From JAWVFK01 sp033856175 (GTDB lineage: Bacteria; Actinomycetota; Thermoleophilia; Solirubrobacterales; 70-9): 27,065 nucleotides of DNA. The notes beneath the pieces were generated by a model. The model was not told where the DNA came from. It ran no database searches and was given only the letters and a program-made list of their open reading frames with translations. The position numbers were made by a program, and so were the translations under genes. Within the stretch, counting starts at the first letter, position 1. The number at the start of each line of letters is the position of its first letter. This document shows, piece after piece, positions 8,318-15,818 of this stretch. Where the stretch lies: positions 1 through 27,065 of the forward strand of contig JAWVFK010000029.1 of the NCBI GenBank assembly GCA_033856175.1. The letters run 5' to 3'.

Positions 8318-9418
8318 CTAAAGATCGATCTCGACGTGCCCCTCGGGGGCATTGACACAGGTTCGCACCATCTCGCCCTGCTCCCCGTGTACGTCCCCCG
8401 TACGCAGATCTCTAAGCCTGCCCGCGGCGAGCCTGCCGACGCAGGTATGGCAGATCCCCATCCGGCAGCCGAACGGCAGCACGGCGCCCGCCTGCTCACC
8501 GCCGACGAGGATCGAGACGCCCTGCTCACAGGTCGCATCGACGTCGGTGACGCGGAAGCGAACCGTGCCGCCGCTGCCAACCTCGGACTCGCCGAGGCCG
8601 ATCACCGGCTGGAAGCTCTCCTGGTGGAGCAGCTCGGGGTCGCCTTCGCGCTTCCAGAGCTCGCGCAGCGCCGACATCAGCCCCTCCGGGCCGGACATGA
8701 AGGTCTCGCGCTGGCGCCAGTCGGGACAGATCTCCTCGATCGTCGCCCCGCCGATCCGGCCCTTGACCGAGCTGAAGTGGTCGTGGAGGCGGTAGCCCGG
8801 GTGGCGCTCGGCCAGGCCGCGCAGCATCTCGTCGAAGATGAAGTCGTCGGCGCTGCGGGCGCCATGGATGTGGATCGCGTCGTCGAGCGATTCGCGGCGG
8901 GCCAGCTCGCGGATCATGCTCATGATCGGCGTGATGCCACTGCCGGCGCTGATGAAGAGAGGCTGCGCAGGCGGCGGGTCCGGCAGGCAGAACGTCCCCT
9001 CGACGTCGCCGAGGAAGACGATCGAGCCCGGCTCGGCGTGACGGGCGAAGTAGGGCGACATCTTGCCCGTCTCGACGTGCTTGACAGTGATCGAGACGAG
9101 GCCATCGGGATGGCCGGGATCGGAGGTGATCGAGTAGGCGCGCCAGTGGCGAATGCCGTTGATCTCGACGCCGATCCGCAGGTACTGGCCCGCCTGGTGA
9201 CCGGGCCACTCGAAGCTCGGCCTAATGACCACGGTCGAGGTGTCGGCGGTCTCGCGCCTGATCCGCTCGATCGTCCCGGTCAGCTCGCGCGTCGACCAGA
9301 GCGGGTTCATCAGCGCGATGTAGTCGTCGGGCAGCAGCGGCGTCGTCAGCGTCCGCGCCGCGCGCTGCAATCGCTCCCGCAGCGGTGAGATCTTGGGCTT
9401 GGCGCCCGTTTCGACCAT
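8318..9418 (-). CDS. Ferredoxin reductase-type electron donor for the desaturase
   Basis: The product (366 aa) has three domains in order: an FAD-binding barrel with R93-A-Y-S, an NAD(P)-binding domain with GSGITP (159-164), and a C-terminal plant-type [2Fe-2S] domain with Cys at 318, 323, 326 and 354 (CX4CX2CX27C). It passes electrons from NAD(P)H through FAD and the cluster to a mono- or di-oxygenating partner. Its resemblance to Rv3230c and its place directly before the desaturase gene make the desaturase the obvious acceptor. ATG 9418 is preceded by a perfect AGGAGG at 9423-9428. The genes are 25 nt apart, so an operon is likely. No separate ferredoxin gene is nearby, which agrees with a fused iron-sulfur domain. 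Confidence 0.93.
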   Translation of the reverse strand: MVETGAKPKISPLRERLQRAARTLTTPLLPDDYIALMNPLWSTRELTGTIERIRRETADTSTVVIRPSFEWPGHQAGQYLRIGVEINGIRHWRAYSITSDPGHPDGLVSITVKHVETGKMSPYFARHAEPGSIVFLGDVEGTFCLPDPPPAQPLFISAGSGITPIMSMIRELARRESLDDAIHIHGARSADDFIFDEMLRGLAERHPGYRLHDHFSSVKGRIGGATIEEICPDWRQRETFMSGPEGLMSALRELWKREGDPELLHQESFQPVIGLGESEVGSGGTVRFRVTDVDATCEQGVSILVGGEQAGAVLPFGCRMGICHTCVGRLAAGRLRDLRTGDVHGEQGEMVRTCVNAPEGHVEIDL

Positions 9419-9466
9419 CGTGCCTCCTGGCTTTGCCCTCGTTCGCAGCCTAGTAAACGGGCGCGC

Positions 9467-11104
9467 TCACCAGGTGTCGACGAAGCGGCGGCCGCCCGGA
9501 GGCGGTTCGTCGGTCGAAGCTGCCTCGAGCGTCGCAGCGATCAGCCGGCGGGTCTCGGCCGGGTCGATGACGTCGTCGAGCTCGAACAGGGTCGCCGCGT
9601 TGAGCGCCTTCGAATGCTCGTGCGCGGCCGCGGTCAGCTCGCGGATCCGCTGCTCGCGCTCGGCCTCGCCGGCGATCGCCTCGAGCTCGCGGCGAAAGCC
9701 GAGCTTGACGGCGCCCTCGAGGCCCATCGCGCCAAGCTCGGCGGTCGGCCAGCCGACGGTCAGCAGCGGCTCGTGCAGGCTGCCGCCGGCCATCGCCTGG
9801 GCGCCGAGGCCATAGGCCTTGCGCAGGATCACGGCGATCAGCGGCACCCGCAGCGCGGCGCCGACGACGAAGAGGCGCGAGCAGTGGCGAACGAGGGCGG
9901 TCGCTTCGGCCTCGGGCCCGACCATCATCCCGGGGGTGTCGATCAGCGAGAGGATCGGCAGGCCGAAGGCGTCGCAGAGCTGCATGAAGCGCGCCGCCTT
10001 GTCGGCTCCGTCGCTGGTGATCGCCCCGGCGAGATGCATCGGGTTGTTGGCGACGACGCCGACGGGCCGGCCCTCGACCCGTGCCAGCGCGGTCAGCATC
10101 CCGGGAGCGAAGCGCTCGCGCAGGACGGTGACCGAGCCGGCGTCGGCGAGGCCGTCGACGACCGAGCGGACCTCGTAGGCGCGGCGGCGGCGCTCGGGGA
10201 TCAGATCGCGGAGGGCAAGCTGGTCGGGCGCCTCACCGGGGTCGATGCGGCCCTGGAAGTAGGAGAGCAGCCGCTTGGTGACGGCGACCGCTTCGGCCTC
10301 GTCGGCTGCGGCGTAGTCGATGACGCCGTTCGGCACCTGGGTCGCGGCCGGGCCGACGTCGTCGGGCGCGACGATGCCGAGCCCGCCGCCCTCGATCATG
10401 GCAGGGCCGCCCATCCCCAGCGAGACCTCGGGCGTGGCGATGATCAGATCCGAGCTGCCGGCGATGACCGCGTTGCCGGCAAAGCAGCGGCCGGAGACGA
10501 TCGCGATCCGCGGCACCAGGCCGGAGAGACCCGCCCAGAGGGCGAATGCCCTCGTCTCGAGCGCCGAGACGACGGCGTGGTCGGTGTCGCCGGGCCGCCC
10601 TCCCCCGCCCTCGGCGAAGAACACCGTTGGCAGCCGCATCCGCTCGATCAGCTCGAAGAGCCGATCCTTCTTGCGATGGCCGATGACGCCCTGGGTGCCG
10701 GCGAGGACGGTGTAGTCGTAAGAGAGGACTGCGCAGGAGCCCTGCTCGCCGAAGAGATCGCCGTTGATCCGGCCGGTGCCGGCGATCAGGCCATCGGCCG
10801 GCGTCCGCTCGAGCAGCTCCTGCAGATCCCGCCGCGCCCGCTGGGCGGCGATCGCCAGACCGCCGTACTCGACAAAGCTGCCGGCATCGACGAGGTCGTC
10901 GAGGTTCTCGCGGGCGGTGCGCAGACCGGCGGAGTGGCGGCGCTCTGTGGCTGCGGGCCTAGCGTCGTCCTGGGTCAGCGCCCGTCGCTCGAGCGCCTCG
11001 GCGAGGTCGTCCCGGATGGGCTCCGATGGCGTCTCCGGACTAGCAGACTCGCCCGCCGCAGCTTCCTCGACAGCCATCGGCGAAGCCTCGCATATCGAAG
11101 GCAT
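9467..11104 (-). CDS. Acyl-CoA carboxylase carboxyltransferase subunit
   Basis: The product (545 aa) has the twin crotonase-fold architecture of AccD/PccB/MccB subunits, which move the carboxyl group from biotin to an acyl-CoA. The N-half has the segment GGGGRPGDTD and AGNAVIAGSSDLIIA. The C-half has NNPMHLAGAITSDGADKAARF, LIDTPGMMVG and RKAYGLGAQAMAGGS, which shape the biotin and CoA sites. About 60 N-terminal residues are acidic and Ala-rich and look non-conserved. ATG 11104 (AAGGA 8 nt upstream) and ATG 11077 (GAGG 8 nt upstream) are both credible starts. The gene is divergent from arsC, with only 11 bp between start codons if the longer form is used. No biotin carboxylase subunit is adjacent, and its acyl-CoA substrate cannot be told from sequence. 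Confidence 0.88.
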   Translation of the reverse strand: MPSICEASPMAVEEAAAGESASPETPSEPIRDDLAEALERRALTQDDARPAATERRHSAGLRTARENLDDLVDAGSFVEYGGLAIAAQRARRDLQELLERTPADGLIAGTGRINGDLFGEQGSCAVLSYDYTVLAGTQGVIGHRKKDRLFELIERMRLPTVFFAEGGGGRPGDTDHAVVSALETRAFALWAGLSGLVPRIAIVSGRCFAGNAVIAGSSDLIIATPEVSLGMGGPAMIEGGGLGIVAPDDVGPAATQVPNGVIDYAAADEAEAVAVTKRLLSYFQGRIDPGEAPDQLALRDLIPERRRRAYEVRSVVDGLADAGSVTVLRERFAPGMLTALARVEGRPVGVVANNPMHLAGAITSDGADKAARFMQLCDAFGLPILSLIDTPGMMVGPEAEATALVRHCSRLFVVGAALRVPLIAVILRKAYGLGAQAMAGGSLHEPLLTVGWPTAELGAMGLEGAVKLGFRRELEAIAGEAEREQRIRELTAAAHEHSKALNAATLFELDDVIDPAETRRLIAATLEAASTDEPPPGGRRFVDTW

Positions 11105-11109
11105 AGGAT
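11104..11109 (+). promoter_or_regulatory. -10-like element of arsC (leaderless)
   Basis: TAGGAT, then CGGTCC, then the TTG start at 11116. No -35 consensus is visible. The 6-nt gap matches the other probable leaderless genes of this window. Confidence 0.35.
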
Positions 11110-11115
11110 CGGTCC

Positions 11116-11541
11116 TTGAGATCGGATGCAGACGATCCCCGCGCCCCCGAGGTGCTCTTCGTCTGCGTCCACAACGCCGGCCGCAGCCAGATGGCGGCTG
11201 GGCTGCTGAAGCAGGCGGCCGACGGGCGGGTCACGGTGCGCACCGCCGGCAGCGAGCCGGCCGATCAGATCAACCCAGTGGTCATCGAGGCGATGGCCGA
11301 GCTGGACATCGACATGTCGCAGGAGTTCCCGAAGCCGCTGAGCAGCGACGCCGTCGAGGCGGCTGATGTCGTCATCACCATGGGCTGTGGCGATGCCTGC
11401 CCGATCTTCCCCGGCAAGCGCTACGAGGACTGGGAGCTCGAGGATCCGGCCGGCCAGGACATCGACACCGTCCGCCGCATCCGCGACGAGATCGACGGGC
11501 GGGTACGGAGGCTCATCGACGAGCTGGTCCCGACGGCCTGA
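11116..11541 (+). CDS. arsC: Arsenate reductase, low-molecular-weight phosphatase family
   Basis: The product (141 aa) reduces arsenate to arsenite using a P-loop cysteine: C17-V-H-N-A-G-R23-S, the CX5R loop with the Asn/Arg/Ser signature of ArsC proteins. Redox cysteines follow at C91 and C95 (MGCGDACP), then YEDWELEDP with the general acid Asp. The GCGDACP arrangement resembles actinobacterial arsenate reductases that use mycothiol/mycoredoxin rather than thioredoxin; that coupling is inference from family knowledge. The start is TTG at 11116; a later GTG (codon 13) would remove residues just before the first strand. No arsR, acr3 or arsB gene is in the window, so this is a stand-alone detoxification gene. 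Confidence 0.9.
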   Translation: MRSDADDPRAPEVLFVCVHNAGRSQMAAGLLKQAADGRVTVRTAGSEPADQINPVVIEAMAELDIDMSQEFPKPLSSDAVEAADVVITMGCGDACPIFPGKRYEDWELEDPAGQDIDTVRRIRDEIDGRVRRLIDELVPTA

Positions 11542-11558
11542 TCGCGCCCATCAACCGC

Positions 11559-11588
11559 TTGACTTTCCGCCGCCGCCTCGGCCAGAAT
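11559..11588 (+). promoter_or_regulatory. Promoter of the DUF2269-like membrane protein gene
   Basis: TTGACT (11559-11564), an 18-nt spacer and CAGAAT (11583-11588) lie 8 nt before ATG 11597. No ribosome-binding site precedes the ATG, so a leaderless transcript is likely. Confidence 0.5.
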
Positions 11589-11596
11589 CCCGCCCG

Positions 11597-12163
11597 ATGA
11601 CTCGCTACGAGGCGCTCAAGGCCCTGCACGTGATCACCTCGATCATCTGGATCGGCGCCGGCTTCCTGATCGCCGTACTCGTACGGCGCGCCGAGGCGGC
11701 GGGCGATCGTGAGCGTCAAGTCGCCTATCAAGCCGACGTCAGCTGGTTATCGACCCGGCTTTTCATCCCCACCTCGCTCGCGGTCTTCATCCTCGGCATC
11801 CTCACGGCGATCGACGGCAACTGGAGCTTCTCTCAGCCGTGGATCAGCATCGGCTTCGCCGGCTACCTCGTCTCGTTCGGCCTCGGAATCCTGTTCTTCA
11901 AGCCACAGTCCGAGCGGATCGGCGAGCTCGTCGAGCAAGACGGGCCCAACAACGCCGAGGCGGGCCGCCTCATGGCCCGAGTCAACATCGTCGAGCGCTT
12001 CCAGCTCCTCGTCCTCTTCATCGTCGTCGCCGACATGGTGGTGAAGCCGACGAGCGACGACAGCGGGACCTTGATCGTGGGTGGAGCGCTCGTAGCGCTC
12101 GCGGGCCTACTGGCCCTGGCGGCGCTGCGCCGCGTTAGCCCTGATACCTCTTCGGCGTCCTAA
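11597..12163 (+). CDS. DUF2269-like integral membrane protein
   Basis: The product is 188 aa with about five membrane helices (roughly residues 7-29, 51-72, 82-101, 130-146 and 160-179). The first helix has HVITSIIWIGAGF, a segment typical of the DUF2269/copper-resistance-D-like small membrane proteins, in which His and Trp sit at the start of helix 1. Its function is unknown; haem or metal binding has been considered for relatives, but nothing here proves it. ATG 11597 was chosen because it begins the helix-1 region and has a promoter ending 8 nt upstream; the open frame extends further into arsC without family support. It is 55 nt downstream of arsC on the same strand, with its own promoter. 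Confidence 0.75.
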   Translation: MTRYEALKALHVITSIIWIGAGFLIAVLVRRAEAAGDRERQVAYQADVSWLSTRLFIPTSLAVFILGILTAIDGNWSFSQPWISIGFAGYLVSFGLGILFFKPQSERIGELVEQDGPNNAEAGRLMARVNIVERFQLLVLFIVVADMVVKPTSDDSGTLIVGGALVALAGLLALAALRRVSPDTSSAS

Positions 12164-12188
12164 AGCACACGGGTCGGGCGGGCCTCAA

Positions 12189-12262
12189 TCGGGGCGACTG
12201 GATTTGAACCAGCGACCGCTCGGCCCCCAGCCGAGTGCGCTACCAGACTGCGCCACGCCCCG
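12189..12262 (-). tRNA. tRNA-Pro (GGG)
   Basis: This 74-nt cloverleaf has acceptor CGGGGCG pairing with CGCCCCG, D-arm GCGC/GCGC, anticodon stem CTCGG/CCGAG with loop CTGGGGG (anticodon GGG), T-arm GCTGG/CCAGT with TTCAAAT, and discriminator A. CCA is not encoded. Confidence 0.95.
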
Positions 12263-12282
12263 ATGTGTCTTGCGACCCGGCG

Positions 12283-12288
12283 ATTCTA
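12283..12288 (-). promoter_or_regulatory. -10 element of tRNA-Pro
   Basis: TAGAAT on the minus strand ends 20 nt before the tRNA 5' end. No convincing -35 is visible. Confidence 0.45.
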
Positions 12289-12339
12289 GTCGAGCCAGGC
12301 AGGCTCGAACGGACTGCCCGCGGCCTGCGTAGCCCGGGC

Positions 12340-12993
12340 TCAGCGGGCGAGCGGGCTCTCGTCGAGGCGCTCGCGCAGCTCCTTTACCGAGTCCACGATC
12401 AGGGCGGCGCCCTCGGCTTGCAGCTCGTCGGCGCCGAAGCCGCCGCTCATCACGGCGATGGTCTCGATCCCGGCGCGCTTGGCGGCCTGTACGTCCCAGG
12501 TCGTGTCGCCGACCATCACGGCATCGCGGGTGCCAGCCGAATCCAGAGCGGCTAGGACGAGATCCGGATCGGGCTTCGTGTTCTCGACATCGGCCGAGGT
12601 CGTCCAGGAATCGGCCAGCTCCCGGGCGTCGAGAAGGTCGAGGTAGTGGTCGACCTCGCCCTCCTTCGCAGAGCTGGCAAGGACCACGGTCAGCTCGCGC
12701 GTCTTGAGGTCCTCGATCAGGGCCCGAGCGCCTTCGAAAGGCCGAACCTCGTCGATGAGGCGCTGGTACTCGTTCTTCTCGGAATCCCGGATGTCATCGC
12801 CGCGCTCAGACTCGACCTCATCTCCCGCCAGCGCCGAGACGATCTGGTCGCCGCCCATGCCGATGTGGCGGTGGATCTTCCAGACCGGCAGCAACACTCC
12901 GTGCGCGACGAACGCTCGATACCAGGCAAGCGCGTGCTGATAGTTCGTATCGACGAGCGTCCCGTCGATATCGAGAATGGCTGCCTGGGTCAC
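12340..12993 (-). CDS. HAD-superfamily phosphatase
   Basis: The product (217 aa) has all four HAD motifs: D8-x-D10-G-T-L (nucleophile and acid/base), S107 in LASSAK, K140 in NTKPDPD, and G162-D163-x3-D167 for magnesium binding. An alpha-helical cap fills about residues 18-85. It resembles phosphoglycolate phosphatase/beta-phosphoglucomutase-type hydrolases and should release phosphate from a small metabolite in the cytoplasm; the substrate cannot be named. The start is GTG at 12993, just before the first conserved strand. It lies 40 nt downstream of tRNA-Gly on the same strand and upstream of tRNA-Pro, so read-through from the tRNA promoter is possible. Confidence 0.88.
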   Translation of the reverse strand: MTQAAILDIDGTLVDTNYQHALAWYRAFVAHGVLLPVWKIHRHIGMGGDQIVSALAGDEVESERGDDIRDSEKNEYQRLIDEVRPFEGARALIEDLKTRELTVVLASSAKEGEVDHYLDLLDARELADSWTTSADVENTKPDPDLVLAALDSAGTRDAVMVGDTTWDVQAAKRAGIETIAVMSGGFGADELQAEGAALIVDSVKELRERLDESPLAR

Positions 12994-13033
12994 GAATCGC
13001 CACTACCCGCCGGCGAGGGCGGCGAACCGAAAG

Positions 13034-13105
13034 AGCGGGCGACGGGCCTCGAACCCGTTCTTGGAGCTTGGAAGGCTCCCGTGCAACCGGTAACACTTCG
13101 CCCGC
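13034..13105 (-). tRNA. tRNA-Gly (TCC)
   Basis: This 72-nt cloverleaf has acceptor GCGGGCG/CGCCCGC, D-arm GTGT/GCAC, anticodon stem GGAGC/GCTCC with loop CTTCCAA (anticodon TCC), variable AAGA, T-arm ACGGG/CCCGT with TTCGAGG, and discriminator T. CCA is not encoded. In this alignment position 8 is A and position 14 is T, the reverse of the usual T8-A14. Confidence 0.93.
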
Positions 13106-13115
13106 CCGGACGGCG

Positions 13116-13121
13116 ATTATA
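13116..13121 (-). promoter_or_regulatory. Consensus -10 of tRNA-Gly
   Basis: A perfect TATAAT on the minus strand lies 10 nt before the tRNA 5' end. A matching -35 was not found. Confidence 0.6.
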
Positions 13122-13155
13122 GGTTCGCCCGTCGCCGGGACCGCAGGGCTTGGAG

Positions 13156-13818
13156 CTAGTTGCGCTGGCCGAAGTCGACCGTGAACAGGGCGCCGTCGGC
13201 GCTCGGGTCGTCGGCGGAACCGTGCTTGCCGGCTACGCCGAACTCGCGGTAGCGGGCTGTGTGGAGGACGCGGTTGTGTGGCGGGCTGTCGAGCCAGCCC
13301 TGGAGGATGTCGCGCGGGGTCATCGCCGGGCCCCATGCCTCGCCGATGACCTCGCCGACCGCCCAGCTGCGGGCGCCCTTCATGTAGCCGTGCTTGCGGA
13401 GCCGCGTCGACATCGGGTCGCCGTTCGAGGAATCGTGGGAGAGCCAATGGATCTTGCGCTGGATGTCGGCGTTGTGGCCCTTGGCAGCGCTGAAGAGGCG
13501 ACCGGAGCTCTTGAGCTGATGCAGGCCCGAGCGCCGGCGCTCCTGGTTGATCAGGCAGGCCACCGCCGAGCGCAAATCGTCGCCGGAGAGCGCTCCCAGA
13601 GCGGCGGTCGCGCCTGGGCAGCCGTTTGCTCCGGCGCGGTCAGGGCCGGCGACCGTCATCGCTGCGAGCAGCGCGAGCAATGCGGCAAGCGAAAGAACCG
13701 CGGCGGCGCGGCGCGCCGAGAGCTTGACTGCCACGATCGTCATCAGGGGTCCATCGACCGTCCGCGGCGCAACCTGAGTTCGCGCGGCCATCTCTCGACC
13801 AGCTGGCCAAAGCTTCAC
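13156..13818 (-). CDS. Secreted CAP/SCP-domain protein
   Basis: The product (about 220 aa) has a basic N-region, a hydrophobic segment (ARRAAAVLSLAALLALLAA) ending near AGANG, then a CAP (CAP/SCP/PR1) domain. CAP hallmarks include LINQERRRSGLHQLKSS, AAKGHNADIQ, HDSSNGDP, VGEVIGEAWG, and the closing DSPPHNRVL followed by REFGVAG. Such bacterial proteins are extracytoplasmic; their biochemical role is mostly unknown, with lipid binding or protease-like activity proposed for relatives. GTG 13818 was chosen because AAGGGAGAGG ends 6 nt upstream and TAGTCT supplies a -10 before it. ATG 13743 would give a more standard-length signal peptide but has a poor site. Confidence 0.85.
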   Translation of the reverse strand: MKLWPAGREMAARTQVAPRTVDGPLMTIVAVKLSARRAAAVLSLAALLALLAAMTVAGPDRAGANGCPGATAALGALSGDDLRSAVACLINQERRRSGLHQLKSSGRLFSAAKGHNADIQRKIHWLSHDSSNGDPMSTRLRKHGYMKGARSWAVGEVIGEAWGPAMTPRDILQGWLDSPPHNRVLHTARYREFGVAGKHGSADDPSADGALFTVDFGQRN

Positions 13819-13824
13819 TTCGAA

Positions 13825-13850
13825 CCTCTCCCTTCCCAAGGCAAAGACTA
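13825..13850 (-). promoter_or_regulatory. -10 and ribosome-binding site of the CAP-domain gene
   Basis: The minus strand has TAGTCT (13850-13845), then AAGGGAGAGG (13834-13825), then 6 nt to GTG 13818. Unlike several neighbours this gene seems to have a short leader with a strong Shine-Dalgarno site. Confidence 0.5.
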
Positions 13851-13905
13851 GCGGCTCTAAACACTTCTGGGTGGGGAAAGGAGCGCTTTTTGGAGCGCCG
13901 GGGCC

Positions 13906-13912
13906 GAAAAAA
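13906..13912 (-). terminator. T-tract directly after tRNA-Trp
   Basis: Seven consecutive T residues on the minus strand begin 2 nt after the discriminator base. The tRNA structure itself may serve as the upstream hairpin. I found no separate perfect stem here. Confidence 0.4.
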
Positions 13913-13913
13913 A

Positions 13914-13988
13914 GCGGGGCAGCCAGGACTCGAACCTGGAATCGCCGACTTTGGAGGCCGGTGCCTTAGCCAATTTGGCCACTGCCCC
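13914..13988 (-). tRNA. tRNA-Trp (CCA)
   Basis: This 75-nt cloverleaf has acceptor GGGGCAG/CTGCCCC, D-arm GCC/GGC, anticodon stem CCGGC/GTCGG with loop CTCCAAA (anticodon CCA), T-arm CCAGG/CCTGG with TTCGAGT, and discriminator G as expected for Trp. The 3' CCA is not encoded. Confidence 0.93.
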
Positions 13989-13998
13989 CCGCCGGGGG

Positions 13999-14004
13999 AT
14001 CGTA
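13999..14004 (-). promoter_or_regulatory. -10-like element of tRNA-Trp
   Basis: TACGAT on the minus strand ends 10 nt before the tRNA 5' end, the same distance as the TATAAT of tRNA-Gly. No -35 consensus was found. Confidence 0.35.
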
Positions 14005-14066
14005 GCGTCGGACGCCTGGCCGGCGAGCGAGGGTCGCGCATCTCGCTCCCGGGGCAATCCGCTGGA

Positions 14067-14150
14067 TGCGGGCGGAGGGACTCGAACCCCCAAGCTCTTG
14101 CGAGCACCGGCACCTAAAGCCGGCGTGTTTCCCAATTTCACCACGCCCGC
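14067..14150 (-). tRNA. tRNA-Leu (TAG)
   Basis: This 84-nt class-II tRNA has acceptor GCGGGCG/CGCCCGC, anticodon stem CCGGC/GCCGG with loop TTTAGGT (anticodon TAG), a long variable arm with GCTC/GAGC, T-arm GGGGG/CCCTC with TTCGAGT, and discriminator A. CCA is not encoded. Confidence 0.94.
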
Positions 14151-14227
14151 GCGACGTGCGACGCCTGACGGAGCCGTGACTTGCGCGGCTAACGCGGTTC
14201 TCGTTCGCGCCCGTCGGCCGGAGATTC

Positions 14228-14233
14228 TAGACT
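14228..14233 (+). promoter_or_regulatory. -10 element of the 172-aa membrane protein gene
   Basis: TAGACT, then TGCGCC, then ATG 14240. The 6-nt gap predicts a leaderless mRNA and supports the upstream ATG rather than the later one at 14312. Confidence 0.45.
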
Positions 14234-14239
14234 TGCGCC

Positions 14240-14758
14240 ATGGAGGTTGGACAAGCGCGACCCGGCTACGAGCTCTGGCGACCAAATCGCCAGAAGTCGG
14301 AGTCCAAGCAGATGAAGGCGATCGTCGCCTTCGTCCTGCTCGTTTCCGCCGCGCTGATGTTCATCGTCACCGTCGGCGGCTGGTCGCGGCTGCAGGGCTC
14401 GTCGGTCGGGATCATGTGCCTGCTCTTCGTCGCCATCTACGTCCTCTTCGCCTACCTCGTCTCGCGCTGGAACCGCGGCGTCCTGCCGGTCGCCGCAGTT
14501 CTCGGCATCCTGCTGCTGATCTTCTCGGCGATCGCCGCCCCCGGCTGGTTCGACCGCACGGGCGACGGCTTCTCCAACCCGGCTCTCCCCGAAGAGCTGC
14601 TCGGACTCTTGACCCTGGTGCTCGTCCCGGTCCAGGTCATCCTGATCGCGGTCGCTCTGATCGCCTTCAACCAGGAATGGCACGTCGAGGAAGAGCGGCC
14701 CGTCGGCCGCTCGGAGCAGTACGGCGCCGGGGGCGACGGGCTGCCTGAGCCGGCCTGA
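14240..14758 (+). CDS. Four-helix membrane protein of unknown function
   Basis: The product (172 aa) is not a family I recognise. After a polar, partly basic N-terminus (1-24) there are four predicted membrane helices, at about 26-46, 54-76, 80-101 and 122-145. A loop with GWFDRTGDGFSNPALPEE lies between helices 3 and 4, and a short acidic tail follows (EWHVEEERP). The helices are rich in Leu, Ile, Val and Ala with no charged residues to suggest transport. ATG 14240 is supported by a -10 ending 6 nt upstream; ATG 14312 would remove only the polar N-terminus. The next gene on the same strand begins 88 nt downstream. Confidence 0.7.
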   Translation: MEVGQARPGYELWRPNRQKSESKQMKAIVAFVLLVSAALMFIVTVGGWSRLQGSSVGIMCLLFVAIYVLFAYLVSRWNRGVLPVAAVLGILLLIFSAIAAPGWFDRTGDGFSNPALPEELLGLLTLVLVPVQVILIAVALIAFNQEWHVEEERPVGRSEQYGAGGDGLPEPA

Positions 14759-14846
14759 CGCCGGTGAGCTCGCAAATGCGCGCTGCTGCCCTGACCGGCG
14801 GTGGCGCCCGCCCTGAGTCGCTGTCCTCGGCAAGCGGACGGCTGAG

Positions 14847-15818
14847 ATGAGCGCGAGTCGCATGGCGACCCTCGGCGCCGTGCTGGTGATCGGCGGCGCC
14901 AGCCTGGCGCTTGGCCACGCCCTGGACGAGGGCTCGGATCAAGCCGGTCAGCAGCAAGCGGGTACGAAGCGCGGATCCGCAACGCATAAGGGCGCCAGGC
15001 AGGCGCGTCAAAGGCACAAGAGCGCCCGCCCTGTGAAACCTCGCAAGGCGTCGGCGCTGCCGAAGCCGGCCCTCGTCTGGGCCGTCGGCGACGGCGCCGA
15101 CGGCGGCGCCGCCGGCAAGCAGCTCGCGCAGATGATCGCCTCCTCCCCGCTCGATCGCTTCCTCTACCTCGGCGATGTCTACGAGGGCACGAGCCTCGCC
15201 GGCTTCGAGTCCAAGTACGCGACGACATACGGCCGCCTGAACCGCTTCGCCGCACCGACCCCCGGGAACCACGAGTGGAACTGGCACGACGCCGGCTACG
15301 ACCGCTACTGGGAGCAGACGACGCAGCGGCCCCAGCCCCCCTGGTACGCCTTCGCGCTCGGCGGCTGGCAGCTGCTGAGCCTGAACTCGGAGGCGGACCA
15401 CAGCTCTGGCTCGGCCCAGGTCTCCTGGCTGCGCCAGCAGCTCGACCGCAGGCCCGGCTTCGGCAGCTGCCGCATCGCTTACTGGCACCGCCCCTTCCAC
15501 AGCGGCGGCATGCACGGCGACGCGCCCGACATCGCCGGGCTCTGGAACCCGCTGCGAGGCCGGGCGACGATCGTCCTCAACGGGCACGACCACGACATGC
15601 AGCGCTTCGCGCCCCTGGACGGGATCACCGAGTTCGTCGCCGGCTCGGGAGGGCGCGACCGCTACCCGGTTCATCAGCAGCCGGGCATGCGCTTCTCCAA
15701 CGACAGCGAGTTCGGGGCGCTGCGGCTGCGACTCAGCCCTGGGCAGGCGAGCTACGCATTCGTCGGCCTCGGCGGGCAGGTGCTCGACTCGGGCACGCTT
15801 CGCTGCCAGCCGGGCTGA
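14847..15818 (+). CDS. Exported metallophosphoesterase
   Basis: The product (323 aa) has a hydrophobic N-terminal segment (about residues 6-24), then a Lys/Arg/Gln/Ala-rich linker to about residue 68. The calcineurin-like metallophosphoesterase domain follows: a first strand with AVGDGADGG, LGDVYEG, GNHEW with N141-H142-E143, YWHRPFH, and GHDHD with H247 and H249. These supply the two-metal site that hydrolyses phosphomonoesters or diesters. The layout resembles purple-acid-phosphatase/alkaline-phosphatase-like secreted enzymes; the substrate is unknown. The segment has GDGAD where GDxG is typical, but the metal-binding Asp remains. ATG 14847 has no strong ribosome site. It is convergent with the SRAP gene, with a hairpin between. 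Confidence 0.87.
   Translation: MSASRMATLGAVLVIGGASLALGHALDEGSDQAGQQQAGTKRGSATHKGARQARQRHKSARPVKPRKASALPKPALVWAVGDGADGGAAGKQLAQMIASSPLDRFLYLGDVYEGTSLAGFESKYATTYGRLNRFAAPTPGNHEWNWHDAGYDRYWEQTTQRPQPPWYAFALGGWQLLSLNSEADHSSGSAQVSWLRQQLDRRPGFGSCRIAYWHRPFHSGGMHGDAPDIAGLWNPLRGRATIVLNGHDHDMQRFAPLDGITEFVAGSGGRDRYPVHQQPGMRFSNDSEFGALRLRLSPGQASYAFVGLGGQVLDSGTLRCQPG

Noticed and set aside
8293..8580. N-terminal extension of the desaturase
   Set aside because: It overlaps the reductase [2Fe-2S] domain in another frame and has Arg/Ser/Ala-biased sequence. ATG 8292 has a ribosome-binding site.
13880..13897. GGAGCGC repeated around a T5 run, considered as a terminator hairpin
   Set aside because: The two copies are direct, not inverted, so they cannot form a stem.
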